Assembly: GCF_900764565.1 (NCBI RefSeq)
Contig: NZ_CAAFOM010000247.1
Span: forward strand, 1-6,081
Reading direction: 5' to 3'
Length of the DNA: 6,081 nt
Source of the DNA: an uncultured Catenibacterium sp.
GTDB lineage: Bacteria > Bacillota_I > Bacilli_A > Erysipelotrichales > Coprobacillaceae
The notes under the pieces were generated by a model, which made no database searches, was not told the DNA's origin, and saw nothing but the letters and a program-made list of their open reading frames with translations. Below are positions 1 to 6,026 of the stretch, one piece after another; within the stretch, counting starts at the first letter, position 1; each line of letters begins with the position of its first letter. The position numbers were made by a program, and so were the translations under genes.

Positions 1-86
1 CCGGATTCGTCACGATATGACTCAACAAGTGAGCAGAAGTAGGTATTTTTCTTACCTTTATTATTTTTTACAGCTCTAACAAACAT
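1..86 (-). CDS. Transposase N-terminus, IS1634-like (partial, runs off left edge)
   Basis: An ATG at 86-84 opens a frame of 28 codons plus two bases that is still open at the window edge, so only the N-terminus is present. The peptide starts MFVRAVKNNKGKK and continues to CSLVESYRDES. The pattern M-[FY]-[IV]-R, then a basic stretch, then LVESYR is what I recognise as the beginning of IS1634-type DDE transposases (IS4 superfamily). The catalytic DDE residues would lie outside the window, so intactness cannot be judged. An AAGG ribosome binding site (plus-strand cctt, 97-94) sits 7 bases upstream of the ATG. An in-frame stop lies further upstream, and this is the first ATG after it. The gene follows the liv operon terminator in the same orientation but has its own promoter-like sequence. 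The family assignment rests on a short N-terminal match and is moderate. Confidence 0.55.
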   Translation of the reverse strand, partial: MFVRAVKNNKGKKNTYFCSLVESYRDES

Positions 87-110
87 ATAATCGCCTTCTT
101 TCTTAACTAC

Positions 111-139
111 ATTATACCATTTTTATAGCGTTATATAAA
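111..139 (-). promoter_or_regulatory. Likely promoter of the partial transposase gene
   Basis: On the minus strand there is a perfect TATAAT (116-111) with an extended TG-n motif directly upstream (TGGTATAAT). A 4-of-6 match to the -35 box, TTTATA (139-134), lies upstream with a 17-base spacer. Transcription would start near position 104, about 18 bases before the ATG at 86, leaving room for the ribosome binding site. This is read from the sequence only. Confidence 0.5.
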
Positions 140-160
140 GAATATCTGCATTATATTCTT
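138..160. repeat. 8-base perfect inverted repeat, 7-base loop
   Basis: AAGAATAT at 138-145 is the exact reverse complement of ATATTCTT at 153-160, separated by CTGCATT. It lies between the two copies of the 14-base direct repeat and overlaps the right copy. No U-tract follows on either strand, so it is not a good terminator. It may be a protein-binding palindrome near the insertion-sequence end, or chance in AT-rich DNA. Confidence 0.5.
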
Positions 161-206
161 AACTACATTCGTACAAATATACACTCATAGTAGGAAAAAG
201 GGCGAT

Positions 207-235
207 AAAAAAGAGCCAACTTCTTAAGTTGACTC
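207..235 (-). terminator. Intrinsic terminator of the liv operon
   Basis: In the minus-strand transcript a 10-base-pair stem forms between 235-226 (GAGUCAACUU) and 222-213 (AAGUUGGCUC), with one G-U pair and a 3-base loop. It is followed directly by six U residues (212-207). It lies 28 bases past the livF stop codon, where the end of the five-gene operon is expected. The opposite strand lacks a U-tract after the stem, so it should act in one direction only. Confidence 0.9.
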
Positions 236-257
236 CATTGAGTCCTCCCAAAGGGAG
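231..257 (-). other. Two small hairpins between livF and the terminator, one competing with it
   Basis: In the minus-strand RNA the first hairpin pairs CUCCC (257-253) with GGGAG (249-245) around a UUU loop, 6 bases after the livF stop. A second possible pairing is GACUC (244-240) with GAGUC (235-231), with a 4-base loop. This second stem uses the same bases as the 5' arm of the terminator, so the two cannot form together. The terminator stem is longer and should win at equilibrium. The first hairpin could protect the 3' end of the mRNA; that role is inferred. Confidence 0.55.
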
Positions 258-263
258 AACTAA

Positions 264-971
264 TTAACCTAAATATGCTTCTCTAACACGTGGATTATTG
301 GCAACATCTTCTGCTTTACCTGATACAGTAATATTACCTGTTTCAAGTACATAAGCATGATCTGCAATAGAGAGTGCTTTATTGGCATTCTGTTCTACAA
401 GTAGAATAGTCATACCTTCTTTTTCATTCACTTCTTTAATGATATCAAAAATTTCATTAACAAGAATTGGAGAAAGACCCATTGATGGTTCATCTAGTAA
501 TAATAGTTTTGGTTTAGACATCAAAGCACGGCCCATAGCAAGCATCTGCTGCTCACCACCAGATAATGTACCAGCTAACTGTTTCTTTCTTTCTCTTAAA
601 CGTGGGAATAATGTATAAATATGTTCAATATCATTCTTGATACCATCAGCATCATTACGAAGATAAGCACCCATTGCTAGGTTATCTTCAACACTTAACT
701 GGGCAAAGATACGACGTCCTTCAGGCACCTGTGCAAGACCTTTAGAAACAATCTTATGAGCAGGAGTCTTCATGATACTTTCACCATTAAAGATGATTTC
801 ACCACTCTTGCCATTTAATAAGCCAGAAATAGCATGCATAGTACTTGTCTTACCTGCACCATTGGCACCGATTAGTGCAACGATTTCACCCTGTTCTACA
901 TTAAATGAAATCTTCTTAATCGCATTAATGACACCGTAATGTACTTCAAGATCCTTAACTTCTAATAACAT
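264..971 (-). CDS. livF: LivF: branched-chain amino acid ABC importer, ATP-binding subunit
   Basis: This 235-residue protein, a normal LivF length, is one of two cytoplasmic ATPases driving the LIV importer. Visible motifs: Walker A GANGAGKT (35-42), a VPEGRRIF segment (82-89), signature LSGGEQ (136-141), Walker B LLLLDE (156-161), and LLVEQN (190-195). In LivF proteins the Q-loop Gln is typically Glu (here E84) and the switch His is Gln (here Q194). Both are seen here and mark it as LivF, not LivG. The ATG at 971 is fixed by a strong GAGGAGGG ribosome binding site (985-978, GGAGG core 7 bases from the ATG) inside the end of livG. It starts 2 bases after the livG stop and is the last gene of the operon, 28 bases before the terminator stem. 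The ligand may be Leu/Ile/Val or a related amino acid; the ATPase does not tell. Confidence 0.96.
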   Translation of the reverse strand: MLLEVKDLEVHYGVINAIKKISFNVEQGEIVALIGANGAGKTSTMHAISGLLNGKSGEIIFNGESIMKTPAHKIVSKGLAQVPEGRRIFAQLSVEDNLAMGAYLRNDADGIKNDIEHIYTLFPRLRERKKQLAGTLSGGEQQMLAMGRALMSKPKLLLLDEPSMGLSPILVNEIFDIIKEVNEKEGMTILLVEQNANKALSIADHAYVLETGNITVSGKAEDVANNPRVREAYLG

Positions 972-973
972 CT

Positions 974-1750
974 TTAGCCCTCCTCTTCATTGCCTAAGTA
1001 GGCAGCTACAACATCAGGGTTGTTTCTAATTTCTTCAGGTGTACCAAAAGCAAGTACTGTACCGAAGTTTAATACAGCAATCTTTTCACAGATACCCATA
1101 ACAAGCTTCATATCATGTTCAATAAGAAGAATAGCAACTGAGAACTTTTCTCTTACGATTTTAATAGTTTCCATTAATTCAGCTGTTTCTGTAGGGTTCA
1201 TCCCTGCAGCAGGTTCATCAAGAAGTAATAGTTTTGGAGCAGTCGCAAGGGCTCTCGCAATTTCAAGCTTTCTTTGTTTACCATAAGGTAAGTTCTTTGC
1301 TTTAGATTCAGCAAATTCTTCTAGATGGAAAACACGTAATAATGATAAAGCTTCTTCCTGCATAGCAGCTTCAGCCTTCTTATATTTAGGTGTATGGAAT
1401 AATGCATCAAATACAGTATATGGATGAGAGTAATGTAATCCTACTTTTACGTTATCGATAACGCTCATTTCCTTAAATAAACGGATATTCTGGAAAGTTC
1501 TTGCGATACCAGCTTTAGTAATCTTAATAGTGTTTGCTTTTTTAATTGGCTGGCCTTCAAAAAGGATACGCCCACTTGTAGGCTGATAAACACCTGTTAA
1601 TAGGTTGAAGACAGTTGTTTTACCTGCACCATTTGGACCAATCAAACCATATAGCTGGTTCTTATTGATTTCAAAGTTAAATTCATCTACGGCCTTTAAT
1701 CCACCAAACTGAATACCAAGACCTTCTGTTTTTAATAATGGTGTACTCAT
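974..1750 (-). CDS. livG: LivG: branched-chain amino acid ABC importer, ATP-binding subunit
   Basis: This 258-residue ATPase is the partner of LivF. Motifs in order: Walker A GPNGAGKTT (38-46), Q-loop RTFQN (84-88, Q87), signature LPYGKQ (154-159), Walker B LLLLDE (174-179), D-loop region AAGMNP, and switch His in IEHDM (H212). The C-terminus carries the BCA-type extension ending in VAAYLGNEEEG, which is typical of LivG. The signature differs from LSGGQ, as is usual for LivG, while LivF has the canonical one, so the two ATP sites of a LivG-LivF dimer should be unequal. The ATG (1750-1748) overlaps the livM stop by four bases (ATGA, 1750-1747), implying translational coupling. A GAGGTG ribosome binding site lies at 1764-1759, 8 bases upstream, within the livM coding sequence. 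Confidence 0.96.
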   Translation of the reverse strand: MSTPLLKTEGLGIQFGGLKAVDEFNFEINKNQLYGLIGPNGAGKTTVFNLLTGVYQPTSGRILFEGQPIKKANTIKITKAGIARTFQNIRLFKEMSVIDNVKVGLHYSHPYTVFDALFHTPKYKKAEAAMQEEALSLLRVFHLEEFAESKAKNLPYGKQRKLEIARALATAPKLLLLDEPAAGMNPTETAELMETIKIVREKFSVAILLIEHDMKLVMGICEKIAVLNFGTVLAFGTPEEIRNNPDVVAAYLGNEEEG

Positions 1751-2694
1751 TCTGGCTTCACCTCATCTTTCTTTTTAAAGAATGGAAGACGTTCCATGAT
1801 CTGTTCGCCTTTACCTGTTCCTTTTAAAATCATTGCGGCAATTAATACAATTGCGTATAACAACATTCTATACTGTGAGAATGAGATCAATAATTCAGGG
1901 ATTACTGTAAGCACGATAGCGGCAATAATAGAACCCTTTAAGTTACCCATACCACCAAGTACAACCATAACTAGGATTTCTACTGATTTGTTGAAGTCAA
2001 ATCCCTTAGGAAGGATAACTGTATAATAATGTGCATATAAGCCACCTGCAAGTCCTGCAAAAATAGCACTTACTGCAAAGGCAAATACTTTATAATAACC
2101 AACATCGATACCTGATAATTCTGATGCTGTTTCATCTTCACGAATAGAGATGATAGCACGTCCATGTCTTGATTTTACGATTGAGTAAACGACAAAGATT
2201 GTGATGATCATTGCGATAAAGACATAAACAAGATTTGTATTCATTGGAATACCAATTAAACCCTTTGCACCATTAGTGATTTCAAGGTTATTCATGATAA
2301 CACGGATGATTTCATTGAAAGCAAGAGTAATAATACAAAGGTAGTCACCTTTTAATCTTAATACTGGAATACCGATCACTAAACCAATAATTCCAGCTGC
2401 AATCGCACCAATAAGTAATGATACGATAAATGGAAGATTTAAATAGATACTAATTAAAGCTGATGTATAAGCACCTACTGACATGAAACCAGCATGTCCT
2501 AAAGTAAGCTGTCCTAAATAACCAGCTGCTAAGTTAAGTGATACTGCAAGAATAATATTAATACCACAAAGAATTAATACACCCTGCCAATAAGAGTTAA
2601 TAATAGATGTAGCTGTTCCTATCATCAATACGGCAAAAATCACAATTGATAGGATAAATGCTTTGAATAATTCGCTTTTTAATAGTTTTTTCAT
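1747..2694 (-). CDS. livM: LivM: branched-chain amino acid ABC importer, permease
   Basis: This is a 315-residue, very hydrophobic permease with roughly eight to ten membrane segments, starting with a basic N-terminus (MKKLLKSE) and a first segment at about 12-32. Family hallmarks: GYLGQLTLGHAGFMSVGAY (58-76), the cytoplasmic coupling-helix region REDETASELSGID (185-197) that contacts the ATPases, and VLGGMGNLKGS (245-255). The C-terminal tail is charged and cytoplasmic (FFKKKDEVKPE). It forms the channel with LivH. The ATG at 2694-2692 follows the livH TAG by only three bases. Its ribosome binding site AAGGTG (2706-2701) is embedded in the end of livH. The stop overlaps the livG start. No internal promoter or terminator is seen at either junction. 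Confidence 0.95.
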   Translation of the reverse strand: MKKLLKSELFKAFILSIVIFAVLMIGTATSIINSYWQGVLILCGINIILAVSLNLAAGYLGQLTLGHAGFMSVGAYTSALISIYLNLPFIVSLLIGAIAAGIIGLVIGIPVLRLKGDYLCIITLAFNEIIRVIMNNLEITNGAKGLIGIPMNTNLVYVFIAMIITIFVVYSIVKSRHGRAIISIREDETASELSGIDVGYYKVFAFAVSAIFAGLAGGLYAHYYTVILPKGFDFNKSVEILVMVVLGGMGNLKGSIIAAIVLTVIPELLISFSQYRMLLYAIVLIAAMILKGTGKGEQIMERLPFFKKKDEVKPE

Positions 2695-2697
2695 AGA

Positions 2698-3570
2698 CTA
2701 CACCTTCTCTCTTACATTCTTACCAAATAAACCTGCAGGCTTAACTAATAAGACAAGAATAAGAATACCAAATACAACTGCATCAGAGAAATCTGAAGAG
2801 ATATAGGCAATTGTAAGTGATTCAGCAACACCAAGCATTAAACCACCAACCATGGCGCCTGGTACACTACCAATCCCGCCAAGTACGGCTGCGATGAATG
2901 CTTTAATACCTAACATTAAACCAATATATGGAGTAATTAATGAATAAGCACATCCATAAATAACACCTGCAATAGCACCAAGTCCTGAACCAATTGCGAA
3001 TGTTAAAGAGACTGTTGTATCTACATTAATACCCATTAACTGTGCAGCACCCTGGTCTTCAGATACAGCACGCATTGCTTTACCTAATTTTGTCTTATTA
3101 ATAAAGAATAAGAGAATTGCTGTACATACAGCAGTTACTACTAAAGTAATAATAGTAATGTACTTGATAGAAATACCACCTAAGTTGATTGTACCCTTTG
3201 GCATGATCTGTGGGAATGTGCGTGCTGCACTACCAAAGATTAATAAGAACGCATTTTCTAATAAGTAGCTGACACCAATAGCAGTAATCAGCACCTCAAG
3301 TGAACCTTTACCTCTTAAAGGTTTATAAGCGACCTTTTCTGTTAAAACACCTAATGCTGCAGTGGCAACAATAGAAAATAAGATAGCTGGAATAGGTCCA
3401 ACAATGCCCATAGCAATTAATGCAAAATAAGCACCTGCCATGATAATATCACCATGTGCAAAGTTGATCATTTTCGCAATACCATAAACCATTGTATAAC
3501 CAATTGCAACTAAAGCATACATACTCCCAGTCGAGAGTCCATTGATGACTTGGTTGATAAAGTTAATCAT
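2698..3570 (-). CDS. livH: LivH: branched-chain amino acid ABC importer, permease
   Basis: This is a 290-residue integral membrane permease, a usual LivH length. Hallmarks: GYTMVYGIAKMINFAHGD (24-41), the most conserved LivH stretch; the coupling-helix region MRAVSEDQGAAQLMGI (166-181); AAVLGGIGSVPGA (227-239); and a C-terminal KPAGLFGK (277-284). It pairs with LivM to form the translocation path, and the 166-181 loop should dock on an ATPase subunit. The start at 3570 is supported by a strong GGGGAG ribosome binding site (3584-3579), 8 bases upstream. It is the first gene after the intercistronic terminator that follows livJ. With no convincing promoter in the short gap, expression probably depends on read-through from the livJ promoter. 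Confidence 0.95.
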   Translation of the reverse strand: MINFINQVINGLSTGSMYALVAIGYTMVYGIAKMINFAHGDIIMAGAYFALIAMGIVGPIPAILFSIVATAALGVLTEKVAYKPLRGKGSLEVLITAIGVSYLLENAFLLIFGSAARTFPQIMPKGTINLGGISIKYITIITLVVTAVCTAILLFFINKTKLGKAMRAVSEDQGAAQLMGINVDTTVSLTFAIGSGLGAIAGVIYGCAYSLITPYIGLMLGIKAFIAAVLGGIGSVPGAMVGGLMLGVAESLTIAYISSDFSDAVVFGILILVLLVKPAGLFGKNVREKV

Positions 3571-3592
3571 AATTACTTCTCCCCTCTATAAT

Positions 3593-3621
3593 AAAAAAAT
3601 AAGGAGAGATGAACTCTCCTT
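3593..3621 (-). terminator. Intercistronic intrinsic terminator between livJ and livH
   Basis: In the minus-strand RNA an 8-base-pair perfect stem pairs AAGGAGAG (3621-3614) with CUCUCCUU (3608-3601) around a 5-base loop. After one A, seven U residues follow (3599-3593). It begins 9 bases after the livJ stop and ends 22 bases before the livH start. The placement inside an operon suggests partial termination, raising binding-protein expression over the membrane components, as in other ABC importers. The shape is seen directly; the read-through fraction is unknown. Confidence 0.85.
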
Positions 3622-3630
3622 TATTCATCG

Positions 3631-4773
3631 TTATTTAGCAGTTACATACTGACCGTTCTTAATAGTAACGATATTTAATTCCTTGACAGGGTTGTGGTTC
3701 TTATCATAAGTGAATCCACCACAAACTGCTTCGTCATCAGATACTTTGATCTTTTCTAATGCAGCATTTACCTTTTCAGGATCAGTTGATTTAGCTTTGT
3801 TGATAGCTTTCATCATAACAGTGACTGTATCATAAGCCATACCTGCGAACATACTTGGAGTTGTTCCAAATTCTTTTTCGTAAGCTTTTACGAATTCATA
3901 TGTAGGACCGCTAGTTGCATCTTTGTTGTAACCACTTGTGAAGAAGCAGTTTTCAAAGTCTGCAGTATTAACACCCTTAACGCCAAGAACACCATCCCAG
4001 CCATCAGCACCAAATATTGGAGCCTTAACGCCAGAGTCTCTTAACTGTTTAGTGATAGATACAACTGATTCATAGTAGTCTGGTAAGAATACAGCATCAG
4101 GATTAGCCTGCTTGATCTTAGAAATGAATGTTGAGAAATCTTTAGTATTTGCATTATATGCTTCATAGAATGAAACATTAACACCCTGCTTTTTAGCTTC
4201 AGCTTTATAAGCAGCTGCAACACCTGTAGAATAATCAGATTCCTTGTTGTAAAGAACTGCTACATTCTTGTAACTATATTTAGTCTTAGACTGCTTAGCT
4301 AAGAAAGTACCAGCATAAGAGTCATTTGTACAGATTCTGAATACATTCTTATAAGCTGTTTTACCATTCATAGTGAACTTATCACCTGAAGCAGATGGTG
4401 AAAGGATTGGTGTGTTGTTCTTGCTTGCAGCACTTGCAACTGAAAGTGCAGAACCAGTTGTTACTGGTGAAAGAACTGCAGTAACCTTGTCATCATTATA
4501 AAGTTTGTTATAGTCGTTAACGGCTGTAGTTGGATCAGCCTTGTCATCATAGTAAACGCCTGTAATCTTTGTGCCATGCTTTTTGTTATAATCCTTAATA
4601 GCCATACTCATAGCATTCTTTACAGCAGTACCATACTGAGAAGCTTCACCACTTAGTGGGCCGATAAAACCAAATTTAGGTGCTTTGATATCTGTTGTAG
4701 TAGTTTTTCCATTGCTACAACCTACTAACATTGCTGCGACTGCACCAGCTGTCACGATTGTTTTGAATTTCAT
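3631..4773 (-). CDS. livJ: LivJ-type substrate-binding lipoprotein of the LIV ABC importer
   Basis: This 380-residue extracellular binding protein is of the periplasmic-binding-protein type 1 fold (Peripla_BP_6, leucine/isoleucine/valine-binding family). The N-terminus is a lipoprotein signal: MKFK, a hydrophobic stretch, then lipobox LVGC with the acylated Cys at 19, followed by a short Ser/Thr/Lys linker. The mature domain begins near PKFGFIGPLSG (32-42). PVTTGSA (103-109) and SPSAS (125-129) match the positions of ligand-contacting loops in the family. Further conserved elements are VAVLYN, DAVFLPDYYE, IFGADGWDG and FAGMAYDTV. It captures ligand outside the cell and hands it to LivH-LivM. 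The ligand is probably a branched-chain amino acid, but this family also binds other amino acids, amides and urea, so specificity is not proven. The start is supported by a GGGAGGG ribosome binding site 7 bases upstream and by the signal peptide. Confidence 0.93.
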   Translation of the reverse strand: MKFKTIVTAGAVAAMLVGCSNGKTTTTDIKAPKFGFIGPLSGEASQYGTAVKNAMSMAIKDYNKKHGTKITGVYYDDKADPTTAVNDYNKLYNDDKVTAVLSPVTTGSALSVASAASKNNTPILSPSASGDKFTMNGKTAYKNVFRICTNDSYAGTFLAKQSKTKYSYKNVAVLYNKESDYSTGVAAAYKAEAKKQGVNVSFYEAYNANTKDFSTFISKIKQANPDAVFLPDYYESVVSITKQLRDSGVKAPIFGADGWDGVLGVKGVNTADFENCFFTSGYNKDATSGPTYEFVKAYEKEFGTTPSMFAGMAYDTVTVMMKAINKAKSTDPEKVNAALEKIKVSDDEAVCGGFTYDKNHNPVKELNIVTIKNGQYVTAK

Positions 4774-4780
4774 ACATTAT

Positions 4781-4787
4781 CCCTCCC
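4781..4787 (-). promoter_or_regulatory. Ribosome binding site of livJ
   Basis: GGGAGGG on the minus strand lies 7 bases from the livJ ATG at 4773-4771. It is strong, which fits a highly expressed binding protein, and it fixes the start. Confidence 0.85.
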
Positions 4788-4790
4788 GAT

Positions 4791-4814
4791 TTGTATATGT
4801 CACTTATTATACAA
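4791..4814. repeat. Palindrome over the livJ -10 box and start site (operator candidate)
   Basis: TTGTATA at 4791-4797 is the perfect inverted partner of TATACAA at 4808-4814, with a 10-base spacer. The 24-base element covers the livJ -10 box (4811-4806) and the predicted start near 4799. A dimeric regulator bound here would block transcription. One half overlaps the TATAAT box, so part of the symmetry comes free with the promoter. No regulator gene is in the window, and the operator role is inferred. Confidence 0.4.
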
Positions 4815-4833
4815 TCTCATTTGGGTTTGTCAA
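4806..4833 (-). promoter_or_regulatory. Sigma-A type promoter of livJ and the liv operon
   Basis: On the minus strand there is a perfect TTGACA -35 box (4833-4828) and a perfect TATAAT -10 box (4811-4806), with a 16-base spacer. Transcription should start around 4799, giving a leader of about 26 bases. That leader holds the ribosome binding site but is too short for a riboswitch or T-box. AT-rich DNA lies upstream. It is the only strong promoter found for the five liv genes. Confidence 0.88.
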
Positions 4834-4854
4834 TATAATTTCAGCACCTTTTTT

Positions 4855-4884
4855 ACAACAAAACAAATAAATTTGATTTTATTT
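4855..4884 (-). terminator. Weak possible terminator after the flavoprotein gene
   Basis: In the minus-strand RNA a 7-base-pair stem of only A-U pairs (4884-4878 with 4871-4865, 6-base loop) is followed by GUUUUGUUGU (4864-4855). It sits 14 bases past the stop at 4899. Without G-C pairs it should be poor, so some read-through into livJ is possible. Confidence 0.25.
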
Positions 4885-4898
4885 ACCTTTTTCCTAAT

Positions 4899-6011
4899 TT
4901 ATTGTATTGTTTTTGAAACCTCTTCAAAAACCGAATAAGCACTCGCTAAGGCAAAATGAATGTTATATCCACCACAATCTCCTGTGATATCTAATATCTC
5001 ACCTGTCGCATATAGATAAGGATAATGGATGAATTCAAAGGACTGATCAAAGTTAGAAATCTTAAGTCCTCCTAGGTCTGCCTGGGCAAATTCTTCCCCT
5101 CTTAGCTCTTTCACAGTGAATTCTAGATGTTTAAGAAAAGAGACAGGATTTTTCTGATTTTCTAATAATGGGACAAGTTTTGGATGAACTAAACCATCAT
5201 AAGGACCGCTCATTGTTTTAAGTGTACGGATAATAGAATGTAACTCCTGATCTGTAAATTCAGGATAGAAATCACATATAATCCTATCTCCAGGACGTGC
5301 ATAACGGCTAAGTACCATCACACAAATCCCGCTGATGCCATAATCAGTAAAAAGAAGTTCCCCCTTTTCTGTATGACCATTTAAAGTAAATAAGCCCTTC
5401 ATTCTCACACCCTTTAATTTCTTATAAACAGGTGTCGTGATGAGCTGAGTGATTGTAGGTCTCATAGGACGATAATCCACTTCTAAAGAGTTAAAGAGAG
5501 TACGTCTGTCCTTCATACCAGATAATTTACCAGCAGGTGTTCCACAAGAGATTGTGACATAATCAGCCTGATAATCCTTATTTGAAGCATGTATTAAATA
5601 CCCCTTCTTATTCTTTTTTATAGATAACACTTCTTCCTCACAGATGATTTCTACGCCATATTCATGTGCTCTATTTAATAATAATGTCTGTACAGCTTTA
5701 GCTGATTCACTATAGGGATATAAGAGATTACCCATATATTTTGTATAAAGTCCAATGCCCTTTAAAGCTTCTACAATATCAAAATTATGAATAATATCAC
5801 TCACCCAAGGCTTAATCTCTCCATCATAATGAGAGATATCAAGATCCTTGTTAGAAAGATTACAACGTCCATTTCCCGTTGCAAGAAGCTTCTTTAATGG
5901 TTTGTCATTGGCTTCTAAGACAGTAACATCAATATCTAGATATTTCTTTAATAAAATAGAAAGATATATACCTGATATACCTCCCCCAATAATTATCATT
6001 TTCTTTTTCAT
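4899..6011 (-). CDS. HI0933/YhiN-family FAD-binding flavoprotein (putative oxidoreductase)
   Basis: This protein has 370 residues from the chosen start. An N-terminal Rossmann dinucleotide fold is clear: strand KMIIIGGGISG with GxGxxG-type glycines (9-14), ending in VTVLE (E33), the acidic residue that holds the FAD ribose. Next comes the family hallmark LLATGNGRCNLSN (42-54), then LLYPYSESAKAV (96-107), GELLFTDYGISG (217-228) and the C-terminal FAD motif GEILDITGDCGGYN (337-350). This is Pfam HI0933_like, the group often labelled aminoacetone oxidase-like; the true substrate is not known. It is somewhat shorter than the roughly 400-420 residues common in the family. The usual Gly-rich segment after the second strand is replaced by SCGTPAGKLSG (155-165). 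The start at 6011 is chosen for its GAGGTG site 9 bases upstream. A 17-residue longer frame exists but begins with TTG and lacks a good site. There is no visible functional link to the liv genes. Confidence 0.88.
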   Translation of the reverse strand: MKKKMIIIGGGISGIYLSILLKKYLDIDVTVLEANDKPLKKLLATGNGRCNLSNKDLDISHYDGEIKPWVSDIIHNFDIVEALKGIGLYTKYMGNLLYPYSESAKAVQTLLLNRAHEYGVEIICEEEVLSIKKNKKGYLIHASNKDYQADYVTISCGTPAGKLSGMKDRRTLFNSLEVDYRPMRPTITQLITTPVYKKLKGVRMKGLFTLNGHTEKGELLFTDYGISGICVMVLSRYARPGDRIICDFYPEFTDQELHSIIRTLKTMSGPYDGLVHPKLVPLLENQKNPVSFLKHLEFTVKELRGEEFAQADLGGLKISNFDQSFEFIHYPYLYATGEILDITGDCGGYNIHFALASAYSVFEEVSKTIQ

Positions 6012-6020
6012 TTTTTTATG

Positions 6021-6026
6021 CACCTC
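6021..6026 (-). promoter_or_regulatory. Ribosome binding site deciding the flavoprotein start
   Basis: GAGGTG on the minus strand lies 9 bases before the ATG at 6011-6009. It favours that start over the upstream in-frame TTG (6062-6060) and over the ATG four codons further in (5999-5997). With this start the Rossmann strand begins at residue 5, as is normal for the family. No convincing promoter is seen between here and the right edge of the window. Confidence 0.7.

Larger units (their letters stand above)
100..169. repeat. 14-base perfect direct repeat, copies at 100-113 and 156-169
   Basis: The 14-mer TTCTTAACTACATT occurs exactly at 100-113 and again at 156-169, 56 bases apart. The left copy overlaps the -10 box and the predicted start of the transposase promoter. 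The right copy lies beside a second TATAAT on the minus strand (155-150). The flanks do not match, so the repeat is 14 bases and no more. It could be a pair of transposase or regulator binding sites near the end of the insertion sequence, or a footprint of local duplication. The function is unknown. Confidence 0.75.

Noticed and set aside
1273..1290. LPYGKQ in LivG as a damaged ABC signature
   Set aside because: LivG proteins commonly have a Tyr-Gly version of this motif, and Walker A, Walker B, Q-loop and switch His are all intact, so it is not a sign of decay.
382..2026. Plus-strand open frames antisense to livF (382-618), livG (1020-1286) and livM (1796-2026)
   Set aside because: They are shadows of well-supported minus-strand genes with clear family motifs, and their translations show no recognisable domains.
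4041..4223. 60-residue minus-strand open frame inside livJ
   Set aside because: It lies wholly in another frame of livJ, has no ribosome binding site of note, and its Leu/Ser-rich product looks like an out-of-frame translation.
4774..4799. Leader riboswitch or T-box for the liv operon
   Set aside because: The predicted leader is about 26 bases and is taken up by the ribosome binding site, so no structured regulator can fit.
4836..4850. Possible CodY box beside the livJ -35 element
   Set aside because: Against the AATTTTCWGAAAATT consensus I count five mismatches in 15 with only the left half resembling it, which is common by chance in AT-rich DNA.
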